NCBI GenBank assembly: GCA_026786045.1
Contig: JAJAYV010000200.1
Location: 1 to 14,257, forward strand
Reading direction: 5' to 3'
Source: Frankiaceae bacterium
GTDB taxonomy: Bacteria; Actinomycetota; Actinomycetes; Mycobacteriales; SCTD01
DNA length: 14,257 nucleotides
A program made the translations under genes and the position numbers. Below, in pieces: positions 5,342 through 12,537 of the stretch. Each line of letters starts with the position of its first letter. The stretch's first letter is position 1. The notes below the pieces were generated by a model, which worked only from the letters and a program-made list of their open reading frames with translations, did no database searches and had not been told where the DNA came from.

Positions 5342-5833
5342 ATGGCAGCCGACGACCGCATGGCCCGCTTCGACGACGACCTGCGCAGCGGGACGCACCT
5401 GTGGACGACCCTCGGCTACCGCCGCCTCGGGTGGGGCGAGGGCACGACGACCATCGCCTGGGACGCCACCCCGGAGTACGGCTTCCCGACCGCGGGCGGG
5501 CCAGTCATCCAGGGCGGGCTGGTCACCGCGGTCCTCGACGCGGCGATGGGCGGCGCGTGCTGGACGGTGCTCGACGCCGACGCCGCCTTCCTCACCGCCG
5601 ACCTGCGCGTGGAGTTCCTGCGCTCCACCCGGCCGGGGACGGTGACCGCCACCGGCACGGTGGTCCGCCGCACCCGCCGGGTCGTGTTCTGCTCGGCCGA
5701 GCTGGTCGACGCCGACGGCACGCTGCTGGCCGTCAGCCGCTGCACGCAGGTCGTCCTGCCGGCCGAGGGGCGGGCCGGTCGCTACGACCCGCCGTCCGCC
5801 GACGGATCACCCCCGGAGGACGCCCGCGGGTGA
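5342..5833 (+). CDS. PaaI-family hotdog thioesterase
   Basis: The 163-residue protein is a single hotdog domain of the PaaI/YdiI type, expected to hydrolyse acyl-CoA thioesters in the cytoplasm. The core helix motif reads VIQGGLVTAVLDAAMG (55-70). The usual HGG is QGG here (Gln58), and the catalytic acidic residue would be Asp66. Strands with LRVEFLRSTRPGTVTATGTV (88-107) and VFCSAELVDADGTLLAVS (115-132) follow, as expected for the fold. The C-terminal tail (about 141-163) is low in structure. The ATG at 5342 is preferred; a second in-frame ATG at 5360 is an alternative, and neither has a good Shine-Dalgarno. It is divergent from the methyltransferase cassette, and its stop codon lies within a hairpin. 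The substrate cannot be told. Confidence 0.86.
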   Translation: MAADDRMARFDDDLRSGTHLWTTLGYRRLGWGEGTTTIAWDATPEYGFPTAGGPVIQGGLVTAVLDAAMGGACWTVLDADAAFLTADLRVEFLRSTRPGTVTATGTVVRRTRRVVFCSAELVDADGTLLAVSRCTQVVLPAEGRAGRYDPPSADGSPPEDARG

Positions 5834-5836
5834 TCC
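5804..5836 (+). terminator. Stem-loop across the thioesterase stop codon
   Basis: GGATCACCC (5804-5812) pairs perfectly with GGGTGATCC (5828-5836), a 9-bp stem with a 15-base loop. The TGA stop of the thioesterase (5831-5833) lies in the second arm. No T-run follows, which is common in GC-rich actinomycetes. It probably separates the thioesterase from the next operon. Confidence 0.5.
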
Positions 5837-5849
5837 CCGCCACAAGGCC

Positions 5850-5877
5850 TGGACGCTGCGCCCCACCGGGCTACCGT
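5850..5877 (+). promoter_or_regulatory. Possible housekeeping-sigma promoter for the pan/nad/coa operon
   Basis: TGGACG (5850-5855; four of six match TTGACA) and TACCGT (5872-5877; matches TANNNT) are separated by 16 bases. Transcription would begin near 5884, giving a leader of about 35 bases before the GTG at 5919. The position just after the preceding hairpin and before a five-gene operon is suitable. This is a pattern match only. Confidence 0.35.
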
Positions 5878-5918
5878 GGACGCGTACGTCCGGTACCCCT
5901 CGATGGACTGGAACGCTT

Positions 5919-6812
5919 GTGGAACCCACCTCTGCTCGTCCCGCACGCCTGCGCGTCGGCGTCGTCGGCGCCGGCCGGGTCGGAGCGGTCCTCGGCGCCG
6001 CGCTCGCCCGGGCCGGCCACGACGTCGTCGCCGCCTCCGCCGTGTCGCAGGCCTCGCGCGACCGCGCCGAGGCCCTGCTGCCCGGCGTGCCGGTCCTGCC
6101 GGTCGACGAGGTGGCCCGGCGGTCGTCGCTGCTGCTGCTGACCGTGCCGGACGACGCGCTCGCCGACGTCGTTGGCGGGCTGGCCGTCACCGGCGCACTG
6201 CCGCGCGGCGCGCTGGTCGCGCACACCTCCGGCCGGCACGGCCTTGCCGTCCTCGAGCCCGCGCTGCGGGCAGGGGCGCTCCCGCTCGCCCTCCACCCGG
6301 CGCTGCCGTTCAGCGGTACCTCGGTCGACCTGCACCGGCTGACCGGCACGGCGTTCGGCGTGACCGCGCCCGAACCGCTGCGACCGGTGGCCGAGGTGCT
6401 CGTCGTCGAGATGGGCGGCGAGCCGGTCTGGCTCTCCGAGGAGCAGCGACCGCTGTGGCACGCCGCGCTTGCGCACAGCGCCAACCACCTCACGACGCTG
6501 GTGAGCAGCTCCGCCGACCTGCTGCGGGCCGCGGGCGTGACCTCCCCGGCGACCGTCCTCGGCCCGCTGCTCGGCGCCGCGCTCGACGGCGCGCTGCGGG
6601 CGGGTGACGGCGCCCTCACCGGCCCGGTCGCGCGAGGCGACGCCGGCACCGTCCGCGCCCACCTCGAGGTGCTGGCCCGCACCGCTCCCGAGGTGCTGCC
6701 CTCCTACGTCGCGATGGCCCGGCTCACCGCGGACCGCGCGATCGCCTCCGGCCGGCTCGACCCGGACCGCGCCTGGGCGCTGCTCGAGGTGCTGGGGAGC
6801 GTCCCGCGGTGA
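5919..6812 (+). CDS. Rossmann-like / DUF2520 protein (candidate ketopantoate reductase)
   Basis: The 297-residue protein has an N-terminal NAD(P)-binding Rossmann domain (RLRVGVVGAGRVGAVLG, 10-26, with GAGRVG at 17-22; LLLLTVPDDAL at 71-81; HTSG at 102-105; LALHPALPFSG at 123-133). A helical DUF2520 domain follows (from about 155, including HAALAHSANHLTTLV, 181-195). The layout resembles 6-phosphogluconate dehydrogenase-like reductases such as ketopantoate reductase. The gene overlaps panC by GTGA, the same position as Rv3603c upstream of panC in M. tuberculosis. A role in making pantoate for PanC is a reasonable inference, because PanG-type ketopantoate reductases are reported to be of this general type, but it is not shown. 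The GTG at 5919 has only a weak GGA upstream; the ATG at 5903 is out of frame. Confidence 0.87.
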   Translation: MEPTSARPARLRVGVVGAGRVGAVLGAALARAGHDVVAASAVSQASRDRAEALLPGVPVLPVDEVARRSSLLLLTVPDDALADVVGGLAVTGALPRGALVAHTSGRHGLAVLEPALRAGALPLALHPALPFSGTSVDLHRLTGTAFGVTAPEPLRPVAEVLVVEMGGEPVWLSEEQRPLWHAALAHSANHLTTLVSSSADLLRAAGVTSPATVLGPLLGAALDGALRAGDGALTGPVARGDAGTVRAHLEVLARTAPEVLPSYVAMARLTADRAIASGRLDPDRAWALLEVLGSVPR

Positions 6813-7630
6813 GGATCGTCGCCACCCGCGCGGAGCTTGCCGAGGCCCGCGCCGCCCTCCCTGGCCGCGTGGCCGTCGTCATGACGATGGGCGCGCTGCA
6901 CGCCGGCCACGCCGAGCTCGTGCGGCAGGCCCGCGCGCAGGCCGACTCCGTCGTGGCCACCGTCTTCCTCAATCCGCTGCAGTTCTGCCAGGGCGAGGAC
7001 CTCGACCGCTACCCGCGCACCCTCGACGCCGACCTGGCTCTGCTCGAGGCGCAGGGCGCCGACCTGGTCTTCACGCCGACGCCCGACGTCGTCTACCCCC
7101 ACGGACCGCCGCTGGTGCGCGTGACCGCCGGCTCGCTCGGCGAGGTGCTGGAGGGCGCCAGCCGCCCCGGGCACTTCGACGGCGTGCTCACGGTGGTGGC
7201 GAAGATGCTGCACCTCGTGTGCCCCGACGTCGCGCTGTACGGGCAGAAGGACGCCCAGCAGCTCGCCGCGATCCGCCGGATGGTGCGCGACCTCGACCTG
7301 CCGCTGGAGGTCGTCACCGTGCCGACCGTCCGCGACCCCGACGGCCTGGCGCTGTCCAGCCGCAACGCCTACCTCGACCCGGAGCAGCGCCGCGCCGCGC
7401 TCGCGCTGTCCCGCGCGCTCGCCACGCGCGACGTGGCGGCGGGCCGCACGGTGCTCGACGCCGCGACCGGCGTCGAGACCTGCTATCTCGCCCGGGTTGA
7501 CAGCACGACCTTCGCCGAGGACCCCGCCGGCGACCTGCTCGTGGTCGCCGCCCGGGTCGGCACCACCCGGCTGATCGACAACCTGCCGCTGACCGATCCC
7601 CGCCGCGACGACCCGACCCTCGTCTGGTGA
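6809..7630 (+). CDS. panC: Pantothenate synthetase (pantoate-beta-alanine ligase)
   Basis: PanC joins pantoate and beta-alanine using ATP, via a pantoyl-adenylate. The 273-residue protein carries TMGALHAGH (26-34; both His bind ATP), FLNPLQF (53-59, usually FVNPLQF), SRPGHFDGVLTVVAKML (118-134), YGQKDAQQ (144-151) and ALSSRNAYL (181-189; the KMSKS-like loop). The GTG start overlaps the stop of the DUF2520 gene, and the TGA overlaps nadB. The panD gene that often follows panC in actinomycetes (source of beta-alanine from aspartate) is absent here; nadB follows directly. The C-terminal dimerisation domain is present, and the length is slightly below the E. coli enzyme (283). Confidence 0.96.
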   Translation: MRIVATRAELAEARAALPGRVAVVMTMGALHAGHAELVRQARAQADSVVATVFLNPLQFCQGEDLDRYPRTLDADLALLEAQGADLVFTPTPDVVYPHGPPLVRVTAGSLGEVLEGASRPGHFDGVLTVVAKMLHLVCPDVALYGQKDAQQLAAIRRMVRDLDLPLEVVTVPTVRDPDGLALSSRNAYLDPEQRRAALALSRALATRDVAAGRTVLDAATGVETCYLARVDSTTFAEDPAGDLLVVAARVGTTRLIDNLPLTDPRRDDPTLVW

Positions 7631-9243
7631 GGGCGACGCGGCGGCTGCTGGCGCCGGCACCAGGGTGGACCACGACCGCTGACGTCGTCGTCGTCGGGTC
7701 GGGCGTCGCCGGGCTGACCGCTGCGCTGCACGCCGCTCGCGCCGGCTCGGTCCTGCTCGTCACCAAGGTGCTCGTCGACGACGGGTCCACCCGCTGGGCC
7801 CAGGGCGGCGTCGCCGCCGCGCTCGGGCCCGACGACAGCCCCGAGGAGCACCTGCGCGACACCCTCGTGGCCGGCGTCGGGCTGTGTGACGTCGACGCCG
7901 TGCGCGTGCTCTGCGAGGAGGGCCCCTCCCGTCTGCGCGAACTGATGGCGATCGGGGCTGCGTTCGACCGCGACTCGTCCGGCGCTCTGTCACTTACCCG
8001 CGAGGGCGGACACCACCGCGACCGGATCGTGCACGCCGGCGGTGACGCGACCGGCGCCGAGGTGCAGCGCGCGCTCGTCGCGGCGGTGAAGGCGCACCCG
8101 CAGATCCGCCTGGTCGAGCACGCCCTCGTCCTCGACCTGCTCCGCACCGCCGACGGGCGCGCCGCGGGGGTGACGCTGCACGTGCTCGGCGAGGGCACCG
8201 AGGACGGCGTCGGGTCGGTGCACGCGCGCGCTGTCGTGCTCGCCACCGGCGGCATGGGACAGGTCTTCTCGAGCACCACCAACCCGTCGGTCTCGACCGG
8301 CGACGGGGTCGCGATCGCGATGCGCGCCGGCGCCGCCGTGAGCGACTTGGAGTTCGTGCAGTTCCACCCCACGTCGCTCTACCTCGGGCCCGGCGCGACC
8401 GGTCAGCAGCCGTTGGTGTCGGAGGCGATGCGCGGCGAGGGTGCCTTCCTCGTCGACGCCGACGGGCGACGGGTCATCACGACCGACGACCACCCGCTCG
8501 CCGACCTCGCCCCGCGCGACGTCGTCGCGAAGGCCATCACGCGCCGGATGCTCGAGCAGTCGGTGGACCACGTGCTGCTCGACGCCCGGCACCTCGGCGA
8601 AGAGCTGCTCCTGCAGCGCTTCCCGACCATCGTGGCGCGCTGCCGTGAGGCCGGCATCGACCCCGTCACCGAGCCGGTGCCGGTCGCGCCGGCCGCGCAC
8701 TACGCCAGCGGCGGGGTGCGCACCGACCTGTCCGGCCGCACCGACGTCCCCGGCCTCTACGCCTGCGGCGAGGTCGCCTGCACCGGCGTGCACGGCGCCA
8801 ACCGGCTCGCCTCCAACAGCCTGCTCGAGGGGCTGGTCTTCGCGGCCCGCATCGGCGCCGACCTCGAGCGCGAGCTGCCCCCCCAGGGCGAGCCCGTGGT
8901 CGGCCCGACCGAGGCGGTGCTGCTCGACCCGTCGGTGCGCGCAGAGCTCGGGACCGCGATGACCAGTGGCGCCGGTGTCCTGCGCAGCGCGGCCTCGTTG
9001 GCCCGTACCGCCGCCGCCCTGCAAGAGCTCGGCGCGCGCACGACCCAGGCGCCGAGCCCGGCGGCGTGGGAGGCCACCGACCTGCACCTCGTCGCGACCG
9101 CACTCGTCGCCGCGGCCGCTCGCCGCGAGGAGACCCGCGGCGCCCACTGGCGCGAGGACTGCCCCGAGGCCTCCGACGCCTGGCTCGGCCACCTCGTCAC
9201 CACCTTGACCGGCACCTCCTTCGAGCCCCTGGAGAGCGCGTGA
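7627..9243 (+). CDS. nadB: L-aspartate oxidase
   Basis: NadB oxidises L-aspartate to iminoaspartate, the first step of de novo NAD synthesis, using FAD. The 538-residue protein has the FAD-binding VVVVGSGVAGLTAALHAA (20-37), STRWAQGGVAAAL (54-66), ATGGMGQVF (206-214), EFVQFHPTSLY (242-252), SEAMRGEGAFL (265-275), AAHYASGG (356-363) and GVHGANRLASNSLLEGLVF (387-405). The His and Arg in these motifs correspond to the substrate-binding residues of E. coli NadB. The GTG start is set by the GTGA overlap with panC, and the TGA overlaps nadC. NadA, which would take the product to quinolinate, is not in the window. Confidence 0.96.
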   Translation: MRATRRLLAPAPGWTTTADVVVVGSGVAGLTAALHAARAGSVLLVTKVLVDDGSTRWAQGGVAAALGPDDSPEEHLRDTLVAGVGLCDVDAVRVLCEEGPSRLRELMAIGAAFDRDSSGALSLTREGGHHRDRIVHAGGDATGAEVQRALVAAVKAHPQIRLVEHALVLDLLRTADGRAAGVTLHVLGEGTEDGVGSVHARAVVLATGGMGQVFSSTTNPSVSTGDGVAIAMRAGAAVSDLEFVQFHPTSLYLGPGATGQQPLVSEAMRGEGAFLVDADGRRVITTDDHPLADLAPRDVVAKAITRRMLEQSVDHVLLDARHLGEELLLQRFPTIVARCREAGIDPVTEPVPVAPAAHYASGGVRTDLSGRTDVPGLYACGEVACTGVHGANRLASNSLLEGLVFAARIGADLERELPPQGEPVVGPTEAVLLDPSVRAELGTAMTSGAGVLRSAASLARTAAALQELGARTTQAPSPAAWEATDLHLVATALVAAAARREETRGAHWREDCPEASDAWLGHLVTTLTGTSFEPLESA

Positions 9244-10124
9244 CCCTGCGCCCGCAGACCGTCGACGCCCTCGACGGCGTCGACCCGTCGTACGTCGAGG
9301 ACCTTGTGCGCCGGGCGGTCGCCGAGGACCTCGCCGGCGGGGTGGACGTCACGAGCACCGCGACCGTGCCGCTCCATCTGCTTGGCACGGCGGCTTTCGT
9401 GCCGCGCGAGCACGGCGTGGTCGCCGGGCTCGGCGCAGCGCTGGCCGTGCTCGACGTGGTCCTGGGCGACGAGCTGGAGATCGCCCTCGTTCAGCGCGAC
9501 GGCGCGCAGGTGGTGCGGGGCGAGGCGGTGCTCGAGGTGACCGGTCCGGTGCGCCTGCTGCTGACCGCCGAGCGGACCGCGCTGAACCTGCTCTGCCACC
9601 TGTCCGGGGTCGCCACCCTCACCCGGTCCTGGGTGGATGCGGTCGAGGGCACCGGCGCGCGCATCCGCGACACCCGCAAGACGACGCCCGGGCTGCGGGC
9701 GCTCGAGAAGGCCGCGGTCCGCGCTGGCGGCGGTGTGAACCACCGGATGTCGCTGTCCGACGCGGCACTGGTCAAGGACAACCACGTGGTCGCTGCGGGC
9801 GGGGTGGCGGCGGCCTTCGAGGCGGTGCGGCAGGCGTTCCCGGGCGTTCCCGTCGAGGTCGAGTGCGACACCGTCGAGCAGGTGGTCGAGGTGCTGGCGG
9901 CAGGGGCCGATCTGGTGCTCCTGGACAACATGGTGCCGATCCAGCTCCGCGAGTGCGTCCGGCTGTGCCGGGAGCGGGGCGTCATCACGGAGGCCTCCGG
10001 CGGTCTCTCGCTGGAGATCGCCCACGAGATCGCCTCCACCGGCGTCGACTACCTCGCGGTCGGTGCGCTTACCCACTCCGCTCGCGTGCTCGACGTGGGT
10101 GTCGACCTGCGAACGGACTCCTGA
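9240..10124 (+). CDS. nadC: Nicotinate-nucleotide pyrophosphorylase (quinolinate phosphoribosyltransferase)
   Basis: NadC converts quinolinate and PRPP to nicotinate mononucleotide with loss of CO2. The GTG at 9240 overlaps the nadB stop and gives 294 residues, a usual length. Motifs: AEDLAGGVDVTS (28-39), ERTALNLLCHLSG (111-123), RDTRKTTPGLRALEKAAV (143-160), GGGVNHRMSLSDAALVKDNH (163-182), an EVECDT stretch, and LLDNM. The conserved Arg, Lys and His residues of these motifs bind quinolinate and PRPP. The stop shares one base with the ATG of coaX (TGATG). The longer open frame from 9066 shadows nadB and is not used. Confidence 0.96.
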   Translation: MTLRPQTVDALDGVDPSYVEDLVRRAVAEDLAGGVDVTSTATVPLHLLGTAAFVPREHGVVAGLGAALAVLDVVLGDELEIALVQRDGAQVVRGEAVLEVTGPVRLLLTAERTALNLLCHLSGVATLTRSWVDAVEGTGARIRDTRKTTPGLRALEKAAVRAGGGVNHRMSLSDAALVKDNHVVAAGGVAAAFEAVRQAFPGVPVEVECDTVEQVVEVLAAGADLVLLDNMVPIQLRECVRLCRERGVITEASGGLSLEIAHEIASTGVDYLAVGALTHSARVLDVGVDLRTDS

Positions 10125-10879
10125 TGCTGCTCACCGTCGACGTCGGCAACACCAACATCGTGCTCGGGCTCTTCGACGGGGACCACCTGTTCGAGAGCTA
10201 CCGCATCAAGACCGACCACCGGGTCACCGCCGACGAGCTGGCGCTGATGTTCCGCGGGCTGCTGTCGGAGCACCCGGCGCCGGACGGTGTCGCGGTCTGC
10301 TCCACCGTCCCGAGCGTGCTCGACGAGCTGCGCCGGATGTTCGACCGCTACTTCTCCGACGTGCCGACCGTCGTGGTCGGTCCGGGCGTCAAGACCGGTG
10401 TCCCGCTGCTGTACGACAACCCGCGCGAGGTCGGCCCCGACCGTGTGGTGAACACCCTCGCCGCGCACCCCCTCTACGGCGGCCCGGCCGTCGTCGTGGA
10501 CTTCGGCACCTCGACCAACTTCGACGTCGTCAGCGCCAAGGGCGAGTTCCTCGGCGGGGCGCTCGCACCCGGCATCGAGATCTCCGTCGACGCGCTCGCC
10601 GCGCGCGCGGCCCGCCTGTTCAAGGTCGAGCTGGTCGAGCCGCGCTCGGTGATCGGCAAGACGACCGCCGAGGCGCTGCAGTCCGGCCTGCTGTACGGCT
10701 TCGCCGGCCAGGTCGACGGGATGGTCCGCCGCATCGCCGACGAGCTCGGCGAGCGGCCGGTGGTGCTCGCGACGGGCGGCCTGTCGCACCTGATGTTCAC
10801 GGTCTGCGAGACGCTCGACCACCACGAGCCGGATCTCACGCTGCTCGGCCTGCGGCTGGTCTACGAGCGCAACCGCTAG
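10124..10879 (+). CDS. coaX: Type III pantothenate kinase
   Basis: CoaX phosphorylates pantothenate, the first step from pantothenate to coenzyme A, and is not feedback-inhibited by CoA like type I kinases. The 251-residue protein has the ASKHA-fold motifs TVDVGNTNIVLGLF (4-17, phosphate loop), REVGPDRVVN (101-110, with the catalytic Asp106), VVVDFGTSTNFDVV (123-136, where many homologues have GTATTFD) and FLGGALAPGIEIS (142-154). The ATG at 10124 directly follows the nadC stop. It is the last gene of the operon begun by the DUF2520 gene; lysS follows after 28 bases with its own promoter-like sequence. Confidence 0.95.
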   Translation: MLLTVDVGNTNIVLGLFDGDHLFESYRIKTDHRVTADELALMFRGLLSEHPAPDGVAVCSTVPSVLDELRRMFDRYFSDVPTVVVGPGVKTGVPLLYDNPREVGPDRVVNTLAAHPLYGGPAVVVDFGTSTNFDVVSAKGEFLGGALAPGIEISVDALAARAARLFKVELVEPRSVIGKTTAEALQSGLLYGFAGQVDGMVRRIADELGERPVVLATGGLSHLMFTVCETLDHHEPDLTLLGLRLVYERNR

Positions 10880-10894
10880 GTAGTGCCGCCTCAC

Positions 10895-10907
10895 TAGGCT
10901 GGCGGGC
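10895..10907 (+). promoter_or_regulatory. Probable leaderless promoter of lysS (-10 TAGGCT)
   Basis: TAGGCT (10895-10900) fits TANNNT and is followed by 7 bases (ggcgggc) and the GTG start at 10908, which would then be at or near the transcription start. No Shine-Dalgarno and no clear -35 box are visible in the 28-base gap after coaX. The layout is the same as at 1801-1813. Inference only. Confidence 0.5.
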
Positions 10908-12416
10908 GTGACCGCGACCCCGCCGCCCCCGCCTGAGGACGACCTGCCAGAGCAGGTGCGCGTGCGGCGGGAGAAGTACGACCGGCTGCTGGCGAGCGGC
11001 ACCCCGCCCTACCCGCTGGGCGCCCCGCGCACGGCGTCGCTGGCCGAGGTGCGGGCGCGGCACGCCGGTCTCGAGGTCGACACCGCCTCCGGCGAGGTCG
11101 TCAGCGTCACCGGCCGCGTGGTGCTCAGCCGCACCGGCGGCAAGCTCTGCTTTGCCACGGTGCAGGAGGGCGACACCCAGCTGCAGGCGATGGTGAGCCT
11201 CGACGGGGTCGGCGAGCAGCGCCTCGCGGCGTGGAAGTCCGACGTCGACCTCGGCGACCACGTCGGCGTCACCGGCGAGGTCATCAGCAGCCGCCGCGGC
11301 GAGCTCAGCGTGCTCGCCAAGGAGTGGGTGCTCACGAGCAAGGCGCTGCGGCCGCTGCCCGACAAGCACCATGGGCTCACCGACCCCGAGCTGCGCATCC
11401 GGCAGCGCTACGTCGACCTGGTCGTCAATCCCGACAGCCGCCGGATGGTGCGGGATAGGGCGACGGTGCTGCGCGCGGTGCGCGACGTCCTGCACGGCCA
11501 CGACTTCGTCGAGGTCGAGACGCCGGTCCTGCAGACCGTGCACGGCGGCGCGGCCGCGCGGCCGTTCTCCACCCACCTCAACGCGCTCGACCTCGACATG
11601 ACGCTGCGCATCGCGCTCGAGCTCTATCTCAAGCGGCTCGTGGTCGGCGGGGTCGACAAGGTCTTCGAGATCGGCCGCATCTTCCGCAATGAGGGGGTCG
11701 ACTCGACCCACTCCCCGGAGTTCACGATGCTCGAGTTCTACCAGGCCTACGGCGACTACGACACCGTCGCCGACCTCACCCGCAAGATGGTCCTCGAGGC
11801 GGCACGACGCATCGGCCGGACCGTCGTGCCGGACGGGCAAGGCGGTCAGGTCGACCTCGAGCAGCCCTGGCGCACCGCGACGCTGCACGAGCTGGTGTCG
11901 GACGCGGTCGGCGAGGTCGTCGACGCGGGCTCCCCCCTCCAGCGCGTGGTGCAGCTCGCCTGCGACCACGACGTTGCGCTGCAGGACGGCTGGGACGCCG
12001 GGGAGGTCGTGCTCGAGCTCTACGAGAAGCTCGTCGAGCACACGCTGCTGCAGCCCACCTTCGTACGGGACTACCCCGTGAGCGCCCGCCCGCTCGCGCG
12101 CGACCACCGCGACGACCCGCGCCTGGCCGAGGCGTGGGACCTCGTCGTCGCCGGCACCGAGCTGGCCACCGGCTACTCCGAGCTGGTCGACCCGGTCGAG
12201 CAGCGCCGGCGGCTCACCGAGCAGAGCGTGCGGGCCGCCGGCGGGGACGCCGAAGCCATGCAGCTCGACGAGGACTTCCTGCGCGCGCTCGAGCACGGCA
12301 TGCCACCCACCGGCGGCCAGGGCATGGGCATGGACCGGCTCGTCATGCTGCTGACCGGCCAGCCGATCCGCGAGACGATCCTGTTCCCGCTGGTGCGCCC
12401 CACTCCGAACGGGTGA
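10908..12416 (+). CDS. lysS: Lysyl-tRNA synthetase, class II
   Basis: LysRS charges tRNA-Lys with lysine. The 502-residue protein has an N-terminal OB-fold anticodon-binding domain (about 65-143) and the class II catalytic core. Core motifs: motif 1 around FVEVETPVLQTVHGGAAARP (200-219), motif 2 VFEIGRIFRNEGVDSTHSPE (252-271) continuing to MLEFYQAY, and motif 3 GMGMDRLVML (472-481). Lysine-site residues Glu238, Glu276, Tyr278 and Glu425 are kept. The position of E. coli Asn424 is Thr421, and RIAPE is RIALE. The N-terminus is proline-rich (TATPPPPPEDD). The GTG at 10908 is chosen because the frame has no good alternative and a -10-like box lies 7 bases upstream. The protein has no MprF-like membrane domain, so it is not the lysylphosphatidylglycerol enzyme LysX. 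Confidence 0.95.
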   Translation: MTATPPPPPEDDLPEQVRVRREKYDRLLASGTPPYPLGAPRTASLAEVRARHAGLEVDTASGEVVSVTGRVVLSRTGGKLCFATVQEGDTQLQAMVSLDGVGEQRLAAWKSDVDLGDHVGVTGEVISSRRGELSVLAKEWVLTSKALRPLPDKHHGLTDPELRIRQRYVDLVVNPDSRRMVRDRATVLRAVRDVLHGHDFVEVETPVLQTVHGGAAARPFSTHLNALDLDMTLRIALELYLKRLVVGGVDKVFEIGRIFRNEGVDSTHSPEFTMLEFYQAYGDYDTVADLTRKMVLEAARRIGRTVVPDGQGGQVDLEQPWRTATLHELVSDAVGEVVDAGSPLQRVVQLACDHDVALQDGWDAGEVVLELYEKLVEHTLLQPTFVRDYPVSARPLARDHRDDPRLAEAWDLVVAGTELATGYSELVDPVEQRRRLTEQSVRAAGGDAEAMQLDEDFLRALEHGMPPTGGQGMGMDRLVMLLTGQPIRETILFPLVRPTPNG

Positions 12417-12474
12417 CCGGAGGGACCTAGGGCCCTGGCGCCGCCCAGCGGGTCGGCGCAGGCTCGAAGGATCG

Positions 12475-12486
12475 GAGCAGGTGCTC
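12475..12486. repeat. Short inverted repeat upstream of the alcohol dehydrogenase
   Basis: GAGCA (12475-12479) and TGCTC (12482-12486) form a perfect repeat around GG, about 50 bases before the dehydrogenase start. It could be an operator, but a 5-bp arm is expected by chance fairly often. The rest of the 121-base gap after lysS shows no clear -10 box, terminator or small gene. Confidence 0.25.
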
Positions 12487-12526
12487 GAGATGCCCCTGCC
12501 CGCCGCCGTACTCCGCAACGATCAGC

Positions 12527-12532
12527 AGGAGG
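12527..12532 (+). promoter_or_regulatory. Strong Shine-Dalgarno of the alcohol dehydrogenase
   Basis: AGGAGG lies 5 bases before the ATG at 12538 and fixes this start. An in-frame GTG at 12481 upstream has no such signal. Most other genes in the window rely on overlaps or leaderless starts instead. Confidence 0.8.
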
Positions 12533-12537
12533 AAGCC

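Noticed and set aside
5324..5398. Longer start of the methyltransferase at 5398
   Set aside because: It would run through the start of the divergent thioesterase, and its 25 extra residues show no family similarity.
7990..10076. Long minus-strand frames opposite nadB and nadC
   Set aside because: nadB and nadC carry all family motifs. The antisense frames have no recognisable domain.
12429..12436. AGGGCCCT palindrome after lysS as a terminator
   Set aside because: There is no loop and only a short arm, so it cannot form a useful hairpin. No other terminator for lysS is evident.
10836..12518. Long open frame of 560 codons on the minus strand opposite lysS
   Set aside because: lysS on the plus strand has clear synthetase motifs. 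The minus frame is an Arg/Gly/Val/Asp-rich shadow, as expected opposite a high-GC gene.
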